From: Bryobacterales bacterium
Lineage (GTDB): Bacteria > Acidobacteriota > Terriglobia > Bryobacterales > UBA6623
NCBI GenBank assembly: GCA_028819235.1
Contig: JAPPMC010000174.1
Span: 1 to 32,955 of the forward strand
Length of the DNA stretch: 32,955 bases
Reading direction: 5' to 3'
The notes under the pieces are model-generated. The model was not told the DNA's origin, did no database searches, and saw nothing but the letters and a program-made list of their open reading frames with translations. The position numbers and the translations under genes were made by a program. Below are positions 7,817-15,612 of the stretch, piece by piece. Each line of letters begins with the position of its first letter. The stretch's first letter is position 1.

Positions 7817-9271
7817 ATGCCGCGGACGTTACTGGCCCTCCTGACCGCCCTTACAGGCACCTTGTCGCTTGCGGGCTGCGGGCCCGGTATCACCCGCCTT
7901 GAAGAGTCCCGACAGGCAACCGGAGTGAAGGTCGGAGAAGTGACGGCGGAGTCTTCCATCATCTGGACCCGTTCCACCGCTGCCGCGCAGCGCAGGGCGG
8001 ACGGAACGCCGATCCGGAGACGCTCCAACAAGCCGGCGGAGGACGAGCCGCTGCCGCCATCCCTCGACCCGGAAGAACTGCAGGGGTCTGTTCCCGGGGC
8101 AGCCGCTATGGTCCGGCTGCGGTACGCCGACAACGTCAACCTCTTCGACGCTGTCGATACCGAGTGGCAGGAGACGCGCGCCGAGGATGACTTCACCCAC
8201 CATTTTCGCCTGACCGGGCTTCAGCCGGGGACCGTGTACTACTTCGAGTCCCAGACGAGCAGCCTCGACGGCACGGTCCTCCACAGGCCCGTGAACGGGC
8301 GCTTCGAGACGGCGCCGCCGGCACAGGAGTACGCCGACGTCACCTTTACCGCCGTTACCGGCCAAGCCAACCATGACCATGATGCGCCGGATGGATTCAA
8401 GATCTACAAGTCCATGCTGGATCTGGCCCCCAAGTTCATCGTGCCGACCGGCGACACGGTGTACTACGACAGCGACGCCCCGCTGGTCACCTCGATCGAC
8501 CTTGCGCGCTTCCACTGGCACCGCATGTACAGCTTCCCTTCCCTTGTCCGCTTCCACCTCAGCGTGCCCGGGTACTGGGAAAAGGACGACCACGATTCCT
8601 ACCACAACGACAACTGGCCGGGGATGTCGAGGCGCTATATGGGAACGTTCAGCTGGGAGCAGGGCTTGCAGGTCTACGCCGAGCAGGTGCCCATGAGCGA
8701 GAAGCCCTACCGCACGTTCCGCTGGGGCAAGGGCCTGCAGGTGTGGGTGGTGGAGGGCCGCGACTTCCGCTCTCCCAACACAATGCCGGACGGTCCCGAC
8801 AAGACCATCTGGGGGGCGGAGCAGAAGCGCTGGCTGATGGAGACGTTGCTGGGCAGCGACGCCGACTGGAAGGTCTTGGTCAGCCCGACCCCGATCGTCG
8901 GACCGGACCGCACCAACAAGGCCGACAACCACGCGAACGTGGCTTTCAAGAGCGAGGGCGACGAGTTCCGGCGCTGGGTCCAGGACAATCTTCCGGAGGA
9001 CTTCTTCATCGTCTGCGGCGACCGGCACTGGCAATACCACTCGGTCCATCCGGAAACCGGCGTTCAGGAGTTCTCGAGTGGCCCGGCCACGGACGAGCAT
9101 GCGGGCGGCACACCAGGTGAGGATCCACAATTCCACCGCTTCCACCGCGTGGGCGGAGGTTTCGCCTCGGCCACGGTCACAAAGGACGGGGAGGCATCGT
9201 CTATTGCCTTCCGCCTCCACAACGTCGACGGGGGCGTCGAGTACGAGTGGACGCGATCCAAGCGGCCCTGA
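7817..9271 (+). CDS. PhoD-like metallophosphoesterase lipoprotein
   Basis: This 484-residue member of the alkaline phosphatase D family hydrolyses phosphate mono- or diesters with bound metals. A lipobox (LSLAGC, Cys21) marks it as an outer- or periplasm-facing lipoprotein. An Ig-like N-terminal domain typical of PhoD covers about residues 35-170. The catalytic part carries GDTVYYD (about 212), DDHDSYHND (about 255, the family's metal/active-site Asp-His motif) and GDRHWQYH (about 400). ATG 7817 is chosen because the lipoprotein signal begins there. It is convergent with the adenylate-kinase-like gene. Whether it serves phosphate scavenging cannot be told; no Pho box was identified. Confidence 0.87.
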   Translation: MPRTLLALLTALTGTLSLAGCGPGITRLEESRQATGVKVGEVTAESSIIWTRSTAAAQRRADGTPIRRRSNKPAEDEPLPPSLDPEELQGSVPGAAAMVRLRYADNVNLFDAVDTEWQETRAEDDFTHHFRLTGLQPGTVYYFESQTSSLDGTVLHRPVNGRFETAPPAQEYADVTFTAVTGQANHDHDAPDGFKIYKSMLDLAPKFIVPTGDTVYYDSDAPLVTSIDLARFHWHRMYSFPSLVRFHLSVPGYWEKDDHDSYHNDNWPGMSRRYMGTFSWEQGLQVYAEQVPMSEKPYRTFRWGKGLQVWVVEGRDFRSPNTMPDGPDKTIWGAEQKRWLMETLLGSDADWKVLVSPTPIVGPDRTNKADNHANVAFKSEGDEFRRWVQDNLPEDFFIVCGDRHWQYHSVHPETGVQEFSSGPATDEHAGGTPGEDPQFHRFHRVGGGFASATVTKDGEASSIAFRLHNVDGGVEYEWTRSKRP

Positions 9272-9292
9272 GCAGAACTCTCGGCGACAGCC

Positions 9293-9877
9293 TCAGACCG
9301 GCCCGGCGAGAAGCCCGAGCGCTCGGGTGATCCGGGAGAACACACCCGAGATGGATTCCCGAGCATCGATGTGCACCAAAGTCCCGGTGCGGTCAAACGC
9401 GTTGAGGATCGGGCGGGTGCGGCGGTGGTAGTTCGCCAGCCTGCGGCGCAGTACGTTGGGATTCGAGACGGCACGCTTCGTGTACCCGGAACCCCAGCCT
9501 TCCTCGGCGCGCTGCATCACGCGTTCGGTCACCAAGTCGTCGGGCAGGTCGAGGTAGATGACCTTGTCGACGTCCCAGGTCTGGCGAAGGTAGTCGGCCT
9601 GTCCCTTCGTCCGCGGGAAGTGGTCCAGCACGAAACCGTAGTTCCAGTCGTGCTGCTGGATCCTGCGCTGCATCAGTTTAAGCACGATTTCGTCCGGAAT
9701 CAGATTGCCGGTATTGAGGATTTGCCGAATGCGAGCCGCGATCTTCGTTCGGTGCTCCAAGTGCCAGCGGATGATCTCGCCGACCGATATGTGAGCGAAA
9801 TCAAAGCGGTCCGAGAGCATCCGGCTTTGCGTGGACTTCCCGGAGGCCTGGGGGCCGATGACGATGTACTTGTGCAA
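9293..9877 (-). CDS. Divergent adenylate-kinase-like nucleotide kinase
   Basis: This roughly 194-residue P-loop kinase of the adenylate kinase type has the Walker A loop GPQASGKSTQ near the N-terminus, where canonical Adk has GKGT. It also has the NMP-binding elements GEIIRWHLE and LDHFPRTKGQADYL (normally LDGFPRT), and a C-terminal RRRLANYHRRTRPI. The lid region is short and lacks the usual DD after the arginines, so its substrate may not be AMP. TTG 9877 is preferred because GAGGG lies 5 nt upstream; TTG 9889 is the alternative. It ends convergent with the PhoD gene. The housekeeping adk is usually beside secY, so this is probably a paralogue. Confidence 0.75.
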   Translation of the reverse strand: MHKYIVIGPQASGKSTQSRMLSDRFDFAHISVGEIIRWHLEHRTKIAARIRQILNTGNLIPDEIVLKLMQRRIQQHDWNYGFVLDHFPRTKGQADYLRQTWDVDKVIYLDLPDDLVTERVMQRAEEGWGSGYTKRAVSNPNVLRRRLANYHRRTRPILNAFDRTGTLVHIDARESISGVFSRITRALGLLAGPV

Positions 9878-9980
9878 TGCCGCCCTCAAGGCCAGCCAAT
9901 CTGAGCGCCGACGTGAGATTCGAGTCTAGCGCAGGGTCACGTGGCCCCGATCGCTCTGCGCGACCTCGCACCCGGGCTGG

Positions 9981-9986
9981 GATAAT
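9981..9986 (+). promoter_or_regulatory. -10-like hexamer placed for a leaderless start
   Basis: GATAAT is followed by exactly 6 nt and then TTG 9993, which is in frame with the Gfo/Idh gene (ATG 9999 lies two codons on). There is no Shine-Dalgarno. Similar spacing occurs at 14584, 15613 and 17840, which is why it is recorded. Confidence 0.4.
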
Positions 9987-9998
9987 CGGGACTTGCCG

Positions 9999-11132
9999 AT
10001 GATCGGAGGCGACGGTAGATTCTCGCTTGGTTTGGCCGTGCTTGGAGCCGGGGCAGTGGTTGTCGACCGCCACTTGCCGGCACTTCGCGCCTTGGGAGGG
10101 CAGGCCGTCTCGGTCTTCGATCCGGACCGGCGCGCAGCCGCTCGGGCGGCTCGCCTGTTCGAAATCCCCAAGATCGCCACTTCAGCGGAGCAGGCCGCCG
10201 AGGCCGACGGTGTGGATGCGGTCCTGATCGCGTCGCCCAACGCGTTCCACCGCCAGCAGTGCGATCTCGCGCTCGCGAGAGGCCGCCACGTGCTGTGCGA
10301 AAAGCCTATCGCGCTCACATTGCGAGACGCGGAGCAGATGGCAGCGGGCGCGGAGCAGCGTGGCCTTGTCCTGCAGGTGGGCTTCCACCATCGGTTCAGT
10401 TCCGAGCATCTCTGTGTCAAGGAGCTCTTGGCCAGTGGCGCGGCCGGGAAAGTGAAGGCATTCAGCGGAGTCATCTGCGAGCCCATGGACGTCATACCCG
10501 GAGGGGTGGAGAACTATCGCTTCAGTTCCCGAGACGGCGGGGGCTTCACGCTCATCGACGTTGGCCAGCACCGCATCGACCAGATCTTGGACCTGTTCGG
10601 TCCTGTCGCCGAAGTGTCGTGCGAGATGGCCAGCGTCCTGCCGAGCCACAATCTCGACGACAGCGTAATTCTGACCCTGAGAATGCAGTCCGGCGCAATA
10701 GGTTCGCTGAATTGGCACAGGTTCTCGCGGGCATTCGCTTCGCCGATGATGCTGTTCGGAACCAAGGCCACGCTGGGATGCTCGGCATTCATCACTGGCC
10801 CCTACCAGTCCGCGCCCGTGTCGATCTACGTGGATGACAGCCCCGAGACAGCCCTGCCGCCAAGCATCATGGCGCTGGCAAGACCGGACCGCTGGTGGGG
10901 CGAGCTGCAGGCCGGATGGATCAGCTTGTGGCCCCCGAGGGTGGACACCTTCCAGGAACAATTGCTCTCATTCCAGCGCTCAATCGTCGAGGGACGTCCT
11001 CCTGTAGCCGGAGGCGATGACGGGCGTCGGGCTGTGGAGGTGGTCCAGGCCGCCTACCGCTCGTACCGAGAGCGGCGGACCGTCACCGTTGCGGGAGATC
11101 CGGGCCGACACGAAGATCCGCCGACTTGGTGA
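9999..11132 (+). CDS. Gfo/Idh/MocA family NAD(P)-dependent oxidoreductase
   Basis: This 377-residue cytosolic oxidoreductase oxidises or reduces sugars or cyclitols. It has an N-terminal Rossmann fold starting at AVLGAGAVV, the family lysine motif CEKPIAL (about 100-106), and a catalytic-domain motif DVGQHRIDQ with a conserved His. The length fits the family. The start could be ATG 9999 or TTG 9993; the latter lies 6 nt after a GATAAT, so the mRNA may be leaderless. It ends convergent with the selenoprotein operon, 15 nt apart. The substrate is unknown; other sugar-type enzymes in the window (RraA, aldo/keto reductase, enolase superfamily) fit a saprotrophic lifestyle. Confidence 0.85.
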   Translation: MIGGDGRFSLGLAVLGAGAVVVDRHLPALRALGGQAVSVFDPDRRAAARAARLFEIPKIATSAEQAAEADGVDAVLIASPNAFHRQQCDLALARGRHVLCEKPIALTLRDAEQMAAGAEQRGLVLQVGFHHRFSSEHLCVKELLASGAAGKVKAFSGVICEPMDVIPGGVENYRFSSRDGGGFTLIDVGQHRIDQILDLFGPVAEVSCEMASVLPSHNLDDSVILTLRMQSGAIGSLNWHRFSRAFASPMMLFGTKATLGCSAFITGPYQSAPVSIYVDDSPETALPPSIMALARPDRWWGELQAGWISLWPPRVDTFQEQLLSFQRSIVEGRPPVAGGDDGRRAVEVVQAAYRSYRERRTVTVAGDPGRHEDPPTW

Positions 11133-11147
11133 CGGAGTTCGCCAGGC

Positions 11148-11693
11148 TCATTGACGGCGGACTTCGACAAGCCCGGCGGTCGAGAACGCTTCGACGCCCT
11201 GATCCGCCAGCGGAACAGCGAGATCGGCGTCTACCCGGATGCAGCTGGCGGCATCGCAGGCTTGGGCCCGGACGGACACCCTACCGGTGTCGCCGCCCGT
11301 TCTCTCAACGGGCGCGGCCAGCAGGGCGATGCCCTCGAACCCATAGGAATACCAGCGCAGCTCCGGCTGGGAGAAGTCCTGCGGCTCTGACTGCAACCAC
11401 GGCCCGGTGACCCGCAGGCCTTCCTGCACAACAACCTCCGTACTCTCTTCGACCCCTAGCGACATCCTCCCGGCCAGCGCCTCTTTCGCACGGCGCTCGT
11501 TGTCCATCGCGTACACATGCCAGCCAGGCTTGGCGCGCAGCTCCACGACCAAGTGCCCACCGGCCAAGCGGGCCCGGCAAGTCACCAAGGCGGTCCCGGA
11601 GCGATCCGTGGCCTCAACCGGCGCCGACCACCCTCCGGCCCACAAACCCGTGGCCAGCACGCCGCCGAGGAAGAGACGAACGGCGAGTCTCAT
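11148..11693 (-). CDS. Exported DsbD N-terminal-domain-like (thiol:disulfide) protein
   Basis: This 181-residue protein has an N-terminal signal peptide (MRLAVRLFLGGVLATGLWAGG) and a single beta-sandwich domain resembling DsbD-alpha, the periplasmic domain that relays electrons to thiol-disulfide partners. The likely redox pair is Cys146 and Cys151 (ACDAASC); a third cysteine is at 39. PGWHVYA and the C-terminal beta-strand pattern agree with the family. It lacks the membrane and C-terminal thioredoxin domains of full DsbD. Its ATG overlaps the stop of the upstream selenoprotein gene (ATGA), implying translational coupling and a shared pathway. Reduction of, or by, the neighbouring selenoprotein is inferred. 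Confidence 0.7.
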   Translation of the reverse strand: MRLAVRLFLGGVLATGLWAGGWSAPVEATDRSGTALVTCRARLAGGHLVVELRAKPGWHVYAMDNERRAKEALAGRMSLGVEESTEVVVQEGLRVTGPWLQSEPQDFSQPELRWYSYGFEGIALLAAPVERTGGDTGRVSVRAQACDAASCIRVDADLAVPLADQGVEAFSTAGLVEVRRQ

Positions 11694-12955
11694 TTTCGAA
11701 AGCTCATCCTGCTTGTCTTGAGGGGGAGATCCAGACGCTCGCCGGCACGCAACACCTGAAGGGTTACGGTCTGCCCTGCCTGCTTGCGAAGCTTAATGTG
11801 CAGTTCAGCCGTTCGCGCAACCTCGTCTGCCGTCTCCCCGTCCACTCCGTAGACGATGTCTCCTACTTGTAGCTCGTGGCTTCCCAACAGGTCGGAAAGA
11901 GAATCCACCGTGCGGACCCTGCTTGCGAAGCCTAGCTCGGGCAATCCCAGATCGGCCTTCTCGCCTAGCGCAAGGGGATCGGAAGCGAAGTACACTCGCG
12001 GATCAACAGATAGGTTCCTGTAGGTCAGGTCCGTCAGCCACCACATCGGCGGAAGGCGTAGCTCCAGCCGTCGCAACTCTCCGGCTCGTTCCACGGCGAT
12101 CTCGACCGCCCGGGCCTCGAGTGGGACGCTTCCGTACTCCCACTGGAAGTCACCGAAGGTCCAGACCGCCTCGGAGTTGAGCTCGCGGACGACGTCACCG
12201 GCACGCATGCCCGCCTCAGCCGCCGCGCCTGTGACGCGTGCCACCCTTAAGCCCTTGGGAATGTCGAGCTCGATGCCAATCCTAGCCAGCTCCGGCGCGC
12301 GGTAAAGGTGGCGGAGCTTGTCGAGCGTCCCGTCCCGCTCACGCTGGACGTTCAGCAAATCCCCGACCAGATGGCACTCAACGCAGCGCCCGCGCCCGAT
12401 CGTGCGTTCGTATAGCGCCGGAATGTCTCTTGCATACAGCGGCTCAGGGTGGGGTTCTCCGGGGAGCTTGCGCTGCTGATGGAGGCGGTGTAGCTCGAGC
12501 CCTTTCTCCAGCGCCAACTCCAGACTTTCGAGATTCAGGTAGGAGGTCGCCGACTTTTCGTCCCGCCCCCCGTATCGCAGGTAGATTTGCTCGTCTGCAT
12601 TGAGAACGAAGAAGTACAGCGTGTTGTAGCGGTCGTAGTCGAACAGGGCCAAGTCCACCCGGTCCAAGCGGGTGATTCTCGCAGTGACGTATTGCTGCAG
12701 CAGCCTTCCCCGCCTCGTTTCTGCCTCGGTCAGCACAACCTGTGCGTCAAATACCCTCCCGGCCCTTCAAGGGGCGCATCGGAACGCGAGAAAAATCGGC
12801 TTTCCGGTGCGGCGCGCCTCTTCCAGCGCATCTTCGTAGCTCTCTAGCCAGGTGACAGCCGGCTCGCCGCGTACAGGCTGCGCCAAGGCCAAGACTGCTG
12901 CGCACACCAGCATTCGGGCTGCAGGCGCGACGAGGGGGTGAAACGTCCGGGCCAT
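11690..12955 (-). CDS. Selenoprotein: thioredoxin-like CxxU domain, CxxCH motif, two PDZ domains
   Basis: Two open segments (12955-12770 and 12766-11690) lie in the same frame, separated only by a UGA at 12769-12767. Read as selenocysteine, this gives a 421-residue protein. Residues 1 to about 31 form a signal peptide. Residues 32 to about 140 look like a thioredoxin-7-type fold: WLESYEDALEEARRTGKPIF leads into the motif Cys60-Ala-Pro-Sec63, i.e. CxxU. CVECH at 191-195 could bind heme c. Two PDZ-like domains follow at about 223-301 and 341-413. A hairpin with a GGU-bearing loop lies just after the UGA. selA ends 15 nt upstream and a DsbD-like gene overlaps downstream. A conventional annotation would split it into a 62-codon fragment and a start at GTG 12736. 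Substrates are unknown; the cell compartment (periplasm or extracytoplasmic) is inferred from the signal peptide. Confidence 0.82.
12733..12745 (-). promoter_or_regulatory. Candidate bacterial SECIS hairpin
   Basis: In the mRNA, 21 nt after the UGA, a perfect 4-bp stem GCAC/GUGC encloses the loop AGGUU. Outer pairing GGU/ACC is possible across an internal loop. The apical loop has G at its second and third positions and a following U, like the GGU of the E. coli fdhF SECIS loop. Its distance from the UGA falls within the range accepted for bacterial SECIS elements. Folding is by eye only. Confidence 0.6.
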
Positions 12956-12970
12956 GCCAGATCACTCTTG

Positions 12971-14365
12971 TTACACGGCGTCAACCGCCCGAGCGACGGC
13001 GGCCGCCAAAGCGCCCTCCTGATCGTCGCTAACGGTGCGCAGGTCGAGCAACAGCCGATCTCTCTCGATGCGGGCAATCACCGGCGGAGTCCCAGACCGC
13101 AGACGCCGCTCAATGGCCGAAACCGCTCGCCTGGTCCCAGAGACGGTGACCAGCACGGACGGAATCCGCTGCATAGGAGTTGACCCGCCGCCGAGCAGGG
13201 ACTCCCCCTGCTCTACCTGAGCATACAGCACTCCGCGGTCGGCCAGCTGACCAGCCAGACGCTCGCACCGACGCGTCAGCCGGCTAACTGTGGCCCGGGC
13301 CATCCTCAATGCCGGCACTTGATCCTCCCTCCCACGCGCATAGGCGCGAAGCGTCGCGCCCAAGGCCGCTAGGGTGAGCTTGTCGACACGCAGCGCCCGA
13401 AACAGGGGATTGCGGCGGATGCGCTGCACCAGATCCTCCCGACCAGTGATGATCCCGGCCTGCGGACCGCCCAGCAGCTTGTCGCCGGAGCATGTGACGA
13501 GGTCGACTCCAGCCGCGAGACTCCTCGTGACCGGGGGCTCACCCTCGATTCCCGGCCACGGCCCATCGCTGAGGCACCCACTGCCGAGATCCTCGACCAT
13601 TGGGATTTCGGCTCGGTGCGCGAGCTCGACGAGCTCGGGGAGCCGGGGCCGCCCCGTGAAGCCCACTTGGCGGAAGTTGCTGGGGTGAACCCTCAGGACC
13701 AGCCGGGTACGCCGCCCGATCGCGGCCGAATAGTCCTGGAGATGTGTGCGGTTCGTCGAGCCGACCTCTCGAACTCGGGCTTGGGACGCCTCCAGAATCT
13801 CCTGGATCCGAAAGCCGTCCCCAATCTCCACCAGCTCGCCCCTGGACACCAGCACTTCGCCGTCCCGGGCCAGTTCGTGCACCACGAGGAAGATGGCCGC
13901 AGCGTTGTTGTTGACGACCAAGGCTGGGGCCCCGAGCAATGCCTCAAGCAGCGGTCCACAGTGGTCGTCCCGCCGGCCGCGACACCCGCGGGCAAGGTCG
14001 AACTCAAGGTTGCAGTACCGCGTCGCAACGCCGGCGACGGCCCGGGCCGCTGCGGCCCCTAGCGGAGCGCGGCCAAGATTCGTGTGCAATATCACGCCGG
14101 AAGCGTTGATGACGGACCGGAGGCTGGGCTCGGTCACCTGCTCCACCTTCCCCGAGACAAGGTCTGAGACAATCTTGTCCACATCTCCCGGCGGTCGCTC
14201 TCCCGACACCAGCTTCTGTCGCAACTCGGAGATCACACCCCGCACTAACGACACGACGCGGTCCCGCGGCATTAGGGCAAGCCATGGTGTCGCCGCCGGG
14301 GACTGCAGCACTTGCTCGACGGATGGCAGCGCCCGAAGCAGCGCCTTGATCTCTGCGGAATCCAC
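12971..14365 (-). CDS. selA: L-seryl-tRNA(Sec) selenium transferase (selenocysteine synthase)
   Basis: SelA converts seryl-tRNA(Sec) to selenocysteinyl-tRNA(Sec) using selenophosphate and PLP. At 464 residues it has the usual length. Conserved segments are visible: INASGVILHTNLGRAPL (about 86-102), VNNNAAAIFL (about 151-160), GSTNRTHLQDY and the PLP-lysine motif SGDKLLGGPQAG with Lys296. The start is GTG 14365, since an in-frame TGA lies immediately upstream (14366-14368) and GGGGTGA can serve as a Shine-Dalgarno. It is first in an operon with the CxxU selenoprotein (15 nt downstream) and the DsbD-like gene. selB, selD and selC are not in this window. Confidence 0.95.
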   Translation of the reverse strand: MDSAEIKALLRALPSVEQVLQSPAATPWLALMPRDRVVSLVRGVISELRQKLVSGERPPGDVDKIVSDLVSGKVEQVTEPSLRSVINASGVILHTNLGRAPLGAAAARAVAGVATRYCNLEFDLARGCRGRRDDHCGPLLEALLGAPALVVNNNAAAIFLVVHELARDGEVLVSRGELVEIGDGFRIQEILEASQARVREVGSTNRTHLQDYSAAIGRRTRLVLRVHPSNFRQVGFTGRPRLPELVELAHRAEIPMVEDLGSGCLSDGPWPGIEGEPPVTRSLAAGVDLVTCSGDKLLGGPQAGIITGREDLVQRIRRNPLFRALRVDKLTLAALGATLRAYARGREDQVPALRMARATVSRLTRRCERLAGQLADRGVLYAQVEQGESLLGGGSTPMQRIPSVLVTVSGTRRAVSAIERRLRSGTPPVIARIERDRLLLDLRTVSDDQEGALAAAVARAVDAV

Positions 14366-14571
14366 TCACCCCATCTAACCAGCCGGACGGGTGACGGGCA
14401 ACCAAGCGGGGCAGCGGGCGCCAAGGATGCGTCGGCAGGTCTTCGGACCGCGGGGACGCCGCCGGTGTCCAAAGGTGCTCACCGTCGGCACCTGACACTC
14501 CAGAGGGCCCGGCGATAATCGCCCGGAGGGCGTTCCGCGCGCCAACAGGCCGGAACAGCGGGCCAACCTGC

Positions 14572-14577
14572 GATACT
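14572..14577 (+). promoter_or_regulatory. -10-like hexamer placed for a leaderless start (amidohydrolase)
   Basis: GATACT is followed by 6 nt and then GTG 14584. No Shine-Dalgarno is present upstream of the GTG. No clear -35 is seen. Confidence 0.4.
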
Positions 14578-14583
14578 TGGCCT

Positions 14584-15495
14584 GTGAACCGCCGCACATT
14601 CATGGCGGCCGCCGGAGGAGCGGCACTGGCCGCGGCCATTCCGGCCGGCACCATTGACACCCACATCCACCTGTTCGATCCCCGGCGTCCGGGCGGCATC
14701 CCTTGGCCTCCGGCCGACGACCCGATCCGGTCCAAGCCGACGTATCCGGACCGCTTCCGATCCGTGGCGGGCCCTCACGGCGTAGAGGCGGCGATCGTCG
14801 TCGAGTGCAGCCCCCGCATCGAGGACAACCAGTGGGTCCTGGACGCGTCCGCGAACGACCCCTCGGTGGTCGGGCTCGTCGGATTCCTCGATGCAGGGCA
14901 GCCCGGATTCGGTGGGGACCTGGAGCGTTTCTCCAGCAATCCGCTCTTCAGGGGAATCCGCTACGGGAACCTCTGGGGGCGCAGCCTCGCAGACCAGCTG
15001 GGCAATCCGCGCTTCATCGAGGACATGGGCCTGCTCGCACAGGCGGGTCTCTCGCTCGACACTGCCAATCCAGACCTGAAACTACTAGAGGCCATGCTGA
15101 GCCTCTCCGACCGAGTTCCGGCGTTGCGCATGGTCGTGGACCACCTGCCGAAGATTCAGGTCGCGGAGGCCGACCGCGGCCGATTCCAGCGCATCCTGCA
15201 AGGGTTCGCCGCCCGCCCGCAAACGTACGTCAAACTGTCCGCCGTGTTGCTGCAACGGAACGGCAGCGTGTCCTATGACATCGCCGACTACCGGGACACG
15301 CTCGACCAGATTTCGGGCGCGTTTGGGGAGGATCGTGTCCTATACGGCAGCGACTGGCCGAACAGCGATCCTCTCGGCAGCTACGGCCAGGTCATCGGCA
15401 TAGTCAAGGAGTACTACGAGGGCAAGAGTTCCGCCGCCAAAGAGAAGTACTTCCGGACGAACAGCGAGTCGGCCTACCGCTGGAGCGCGGGGTAG
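14584..15495 (+). CDS. Tat-exported metal-dependent amidohydrolase (amidohydrolase_2/lactonase-like)
   Basis: This 303-residue TIM-barrel hydrolase is of the amidohydrolase-2 type, a group that includes sugar lactonases and decarboxylases. A twin-arginine signal (NRRTFMAAAGG) precedes the barrel. The metal motif DTHIHLFD starts at about residue 25, a beta-strand VVDHLPKIQ at about 180-190 supplies a His, and GSDWPNSDP at about 258 carries the catalytic Asp. The start is GTG 14584, 6 nt after a -10-like GATACT, so translation may be leaderless. The downstream sulfatase lies 117 nt away in the same direction. The same gene pair is duplicated at 16989-19189. Pairing with a sulfatase suggests breakdown of a sulfated sugar, but this is inferred. 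Confidence 0.83.
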   Translation: MNRRTFMAAAGGAALAAAIPAGTIDTHIHLFDPRRPGGIPWPPADDPIRSKPTYPDRFRSVAGPHGVEAAIVVECSPRIEDNQWVLDASANDPSVVGLVGFLDAGQPGFGGDLERFSSNPLFRGIRYGNLWGRSLADQLGNPRFIEDMGLLAQAGLSLDTANPDLKLLEAMLSLSDRVPALRMVVDHLPKIQVAEADRGRFQRILQGFAARPQTYVKLSAVLLQRNGSVSYDIADYRDTLDQISGAFGEDRVLYGSDWPNSDPLGSYGQVIGIVKEYYEGKSSAAKEKYFRTNSESAYRWSAG

Positions 15496-15600
15496 TCGCC
15501 GCAGTGCCCGCCCATTTGGGACCGCTCATTCGGAGGCGGCGCTGACGGCTGGCTGTTGAAGGACCAGCCTGCGGGGACCATGGGCCGTAGTGCCGTAGTG

Positions 15601-15606
15601 TAGATT
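15601..15606 (+). promoter_or_regulatory. -10-like hexamer before sulfatase A
   Basis: TAGATT is followed by exactly 6 nt and ATG 15613, with no Shine-Dalgarno. The same TAGATT plus 6 nt arrangement is kept before sulfatase B, although the rest of the spacer has diverged. Confidence 0.45.
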
Positions 15607-15612
15607 GTCGGC

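Noticed and set aside
7829..9220. 463-codon minus-strand open frame opposite the PhoD-like gene
   Set aside because: It mirrors codon bias of the PhoD frame and has no recognisable domains. The plus-strand gene has a lipobox and catalytic motifs.
12767..12769. The UGA in the redox gene as a simple nonsense mutation (pseudogene)
   Set aside because: The frame stays open on both sides, the codon falls exactly on the second redox position of a CxxC-type motif, a SECIS-like hairpin follows and selA is adjacent. Selenocysteine is the better explanation, though a sequencing error cannot be excluded.
12747..12965. 72-codon minus-strand frame overlapping the start of the selenoprotein gene
   Set aside because: It is in another frame, is Arg/Cys-rich and lacks a signal peptide. 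The overlapping thioredoxin-like frame is the coherent one.
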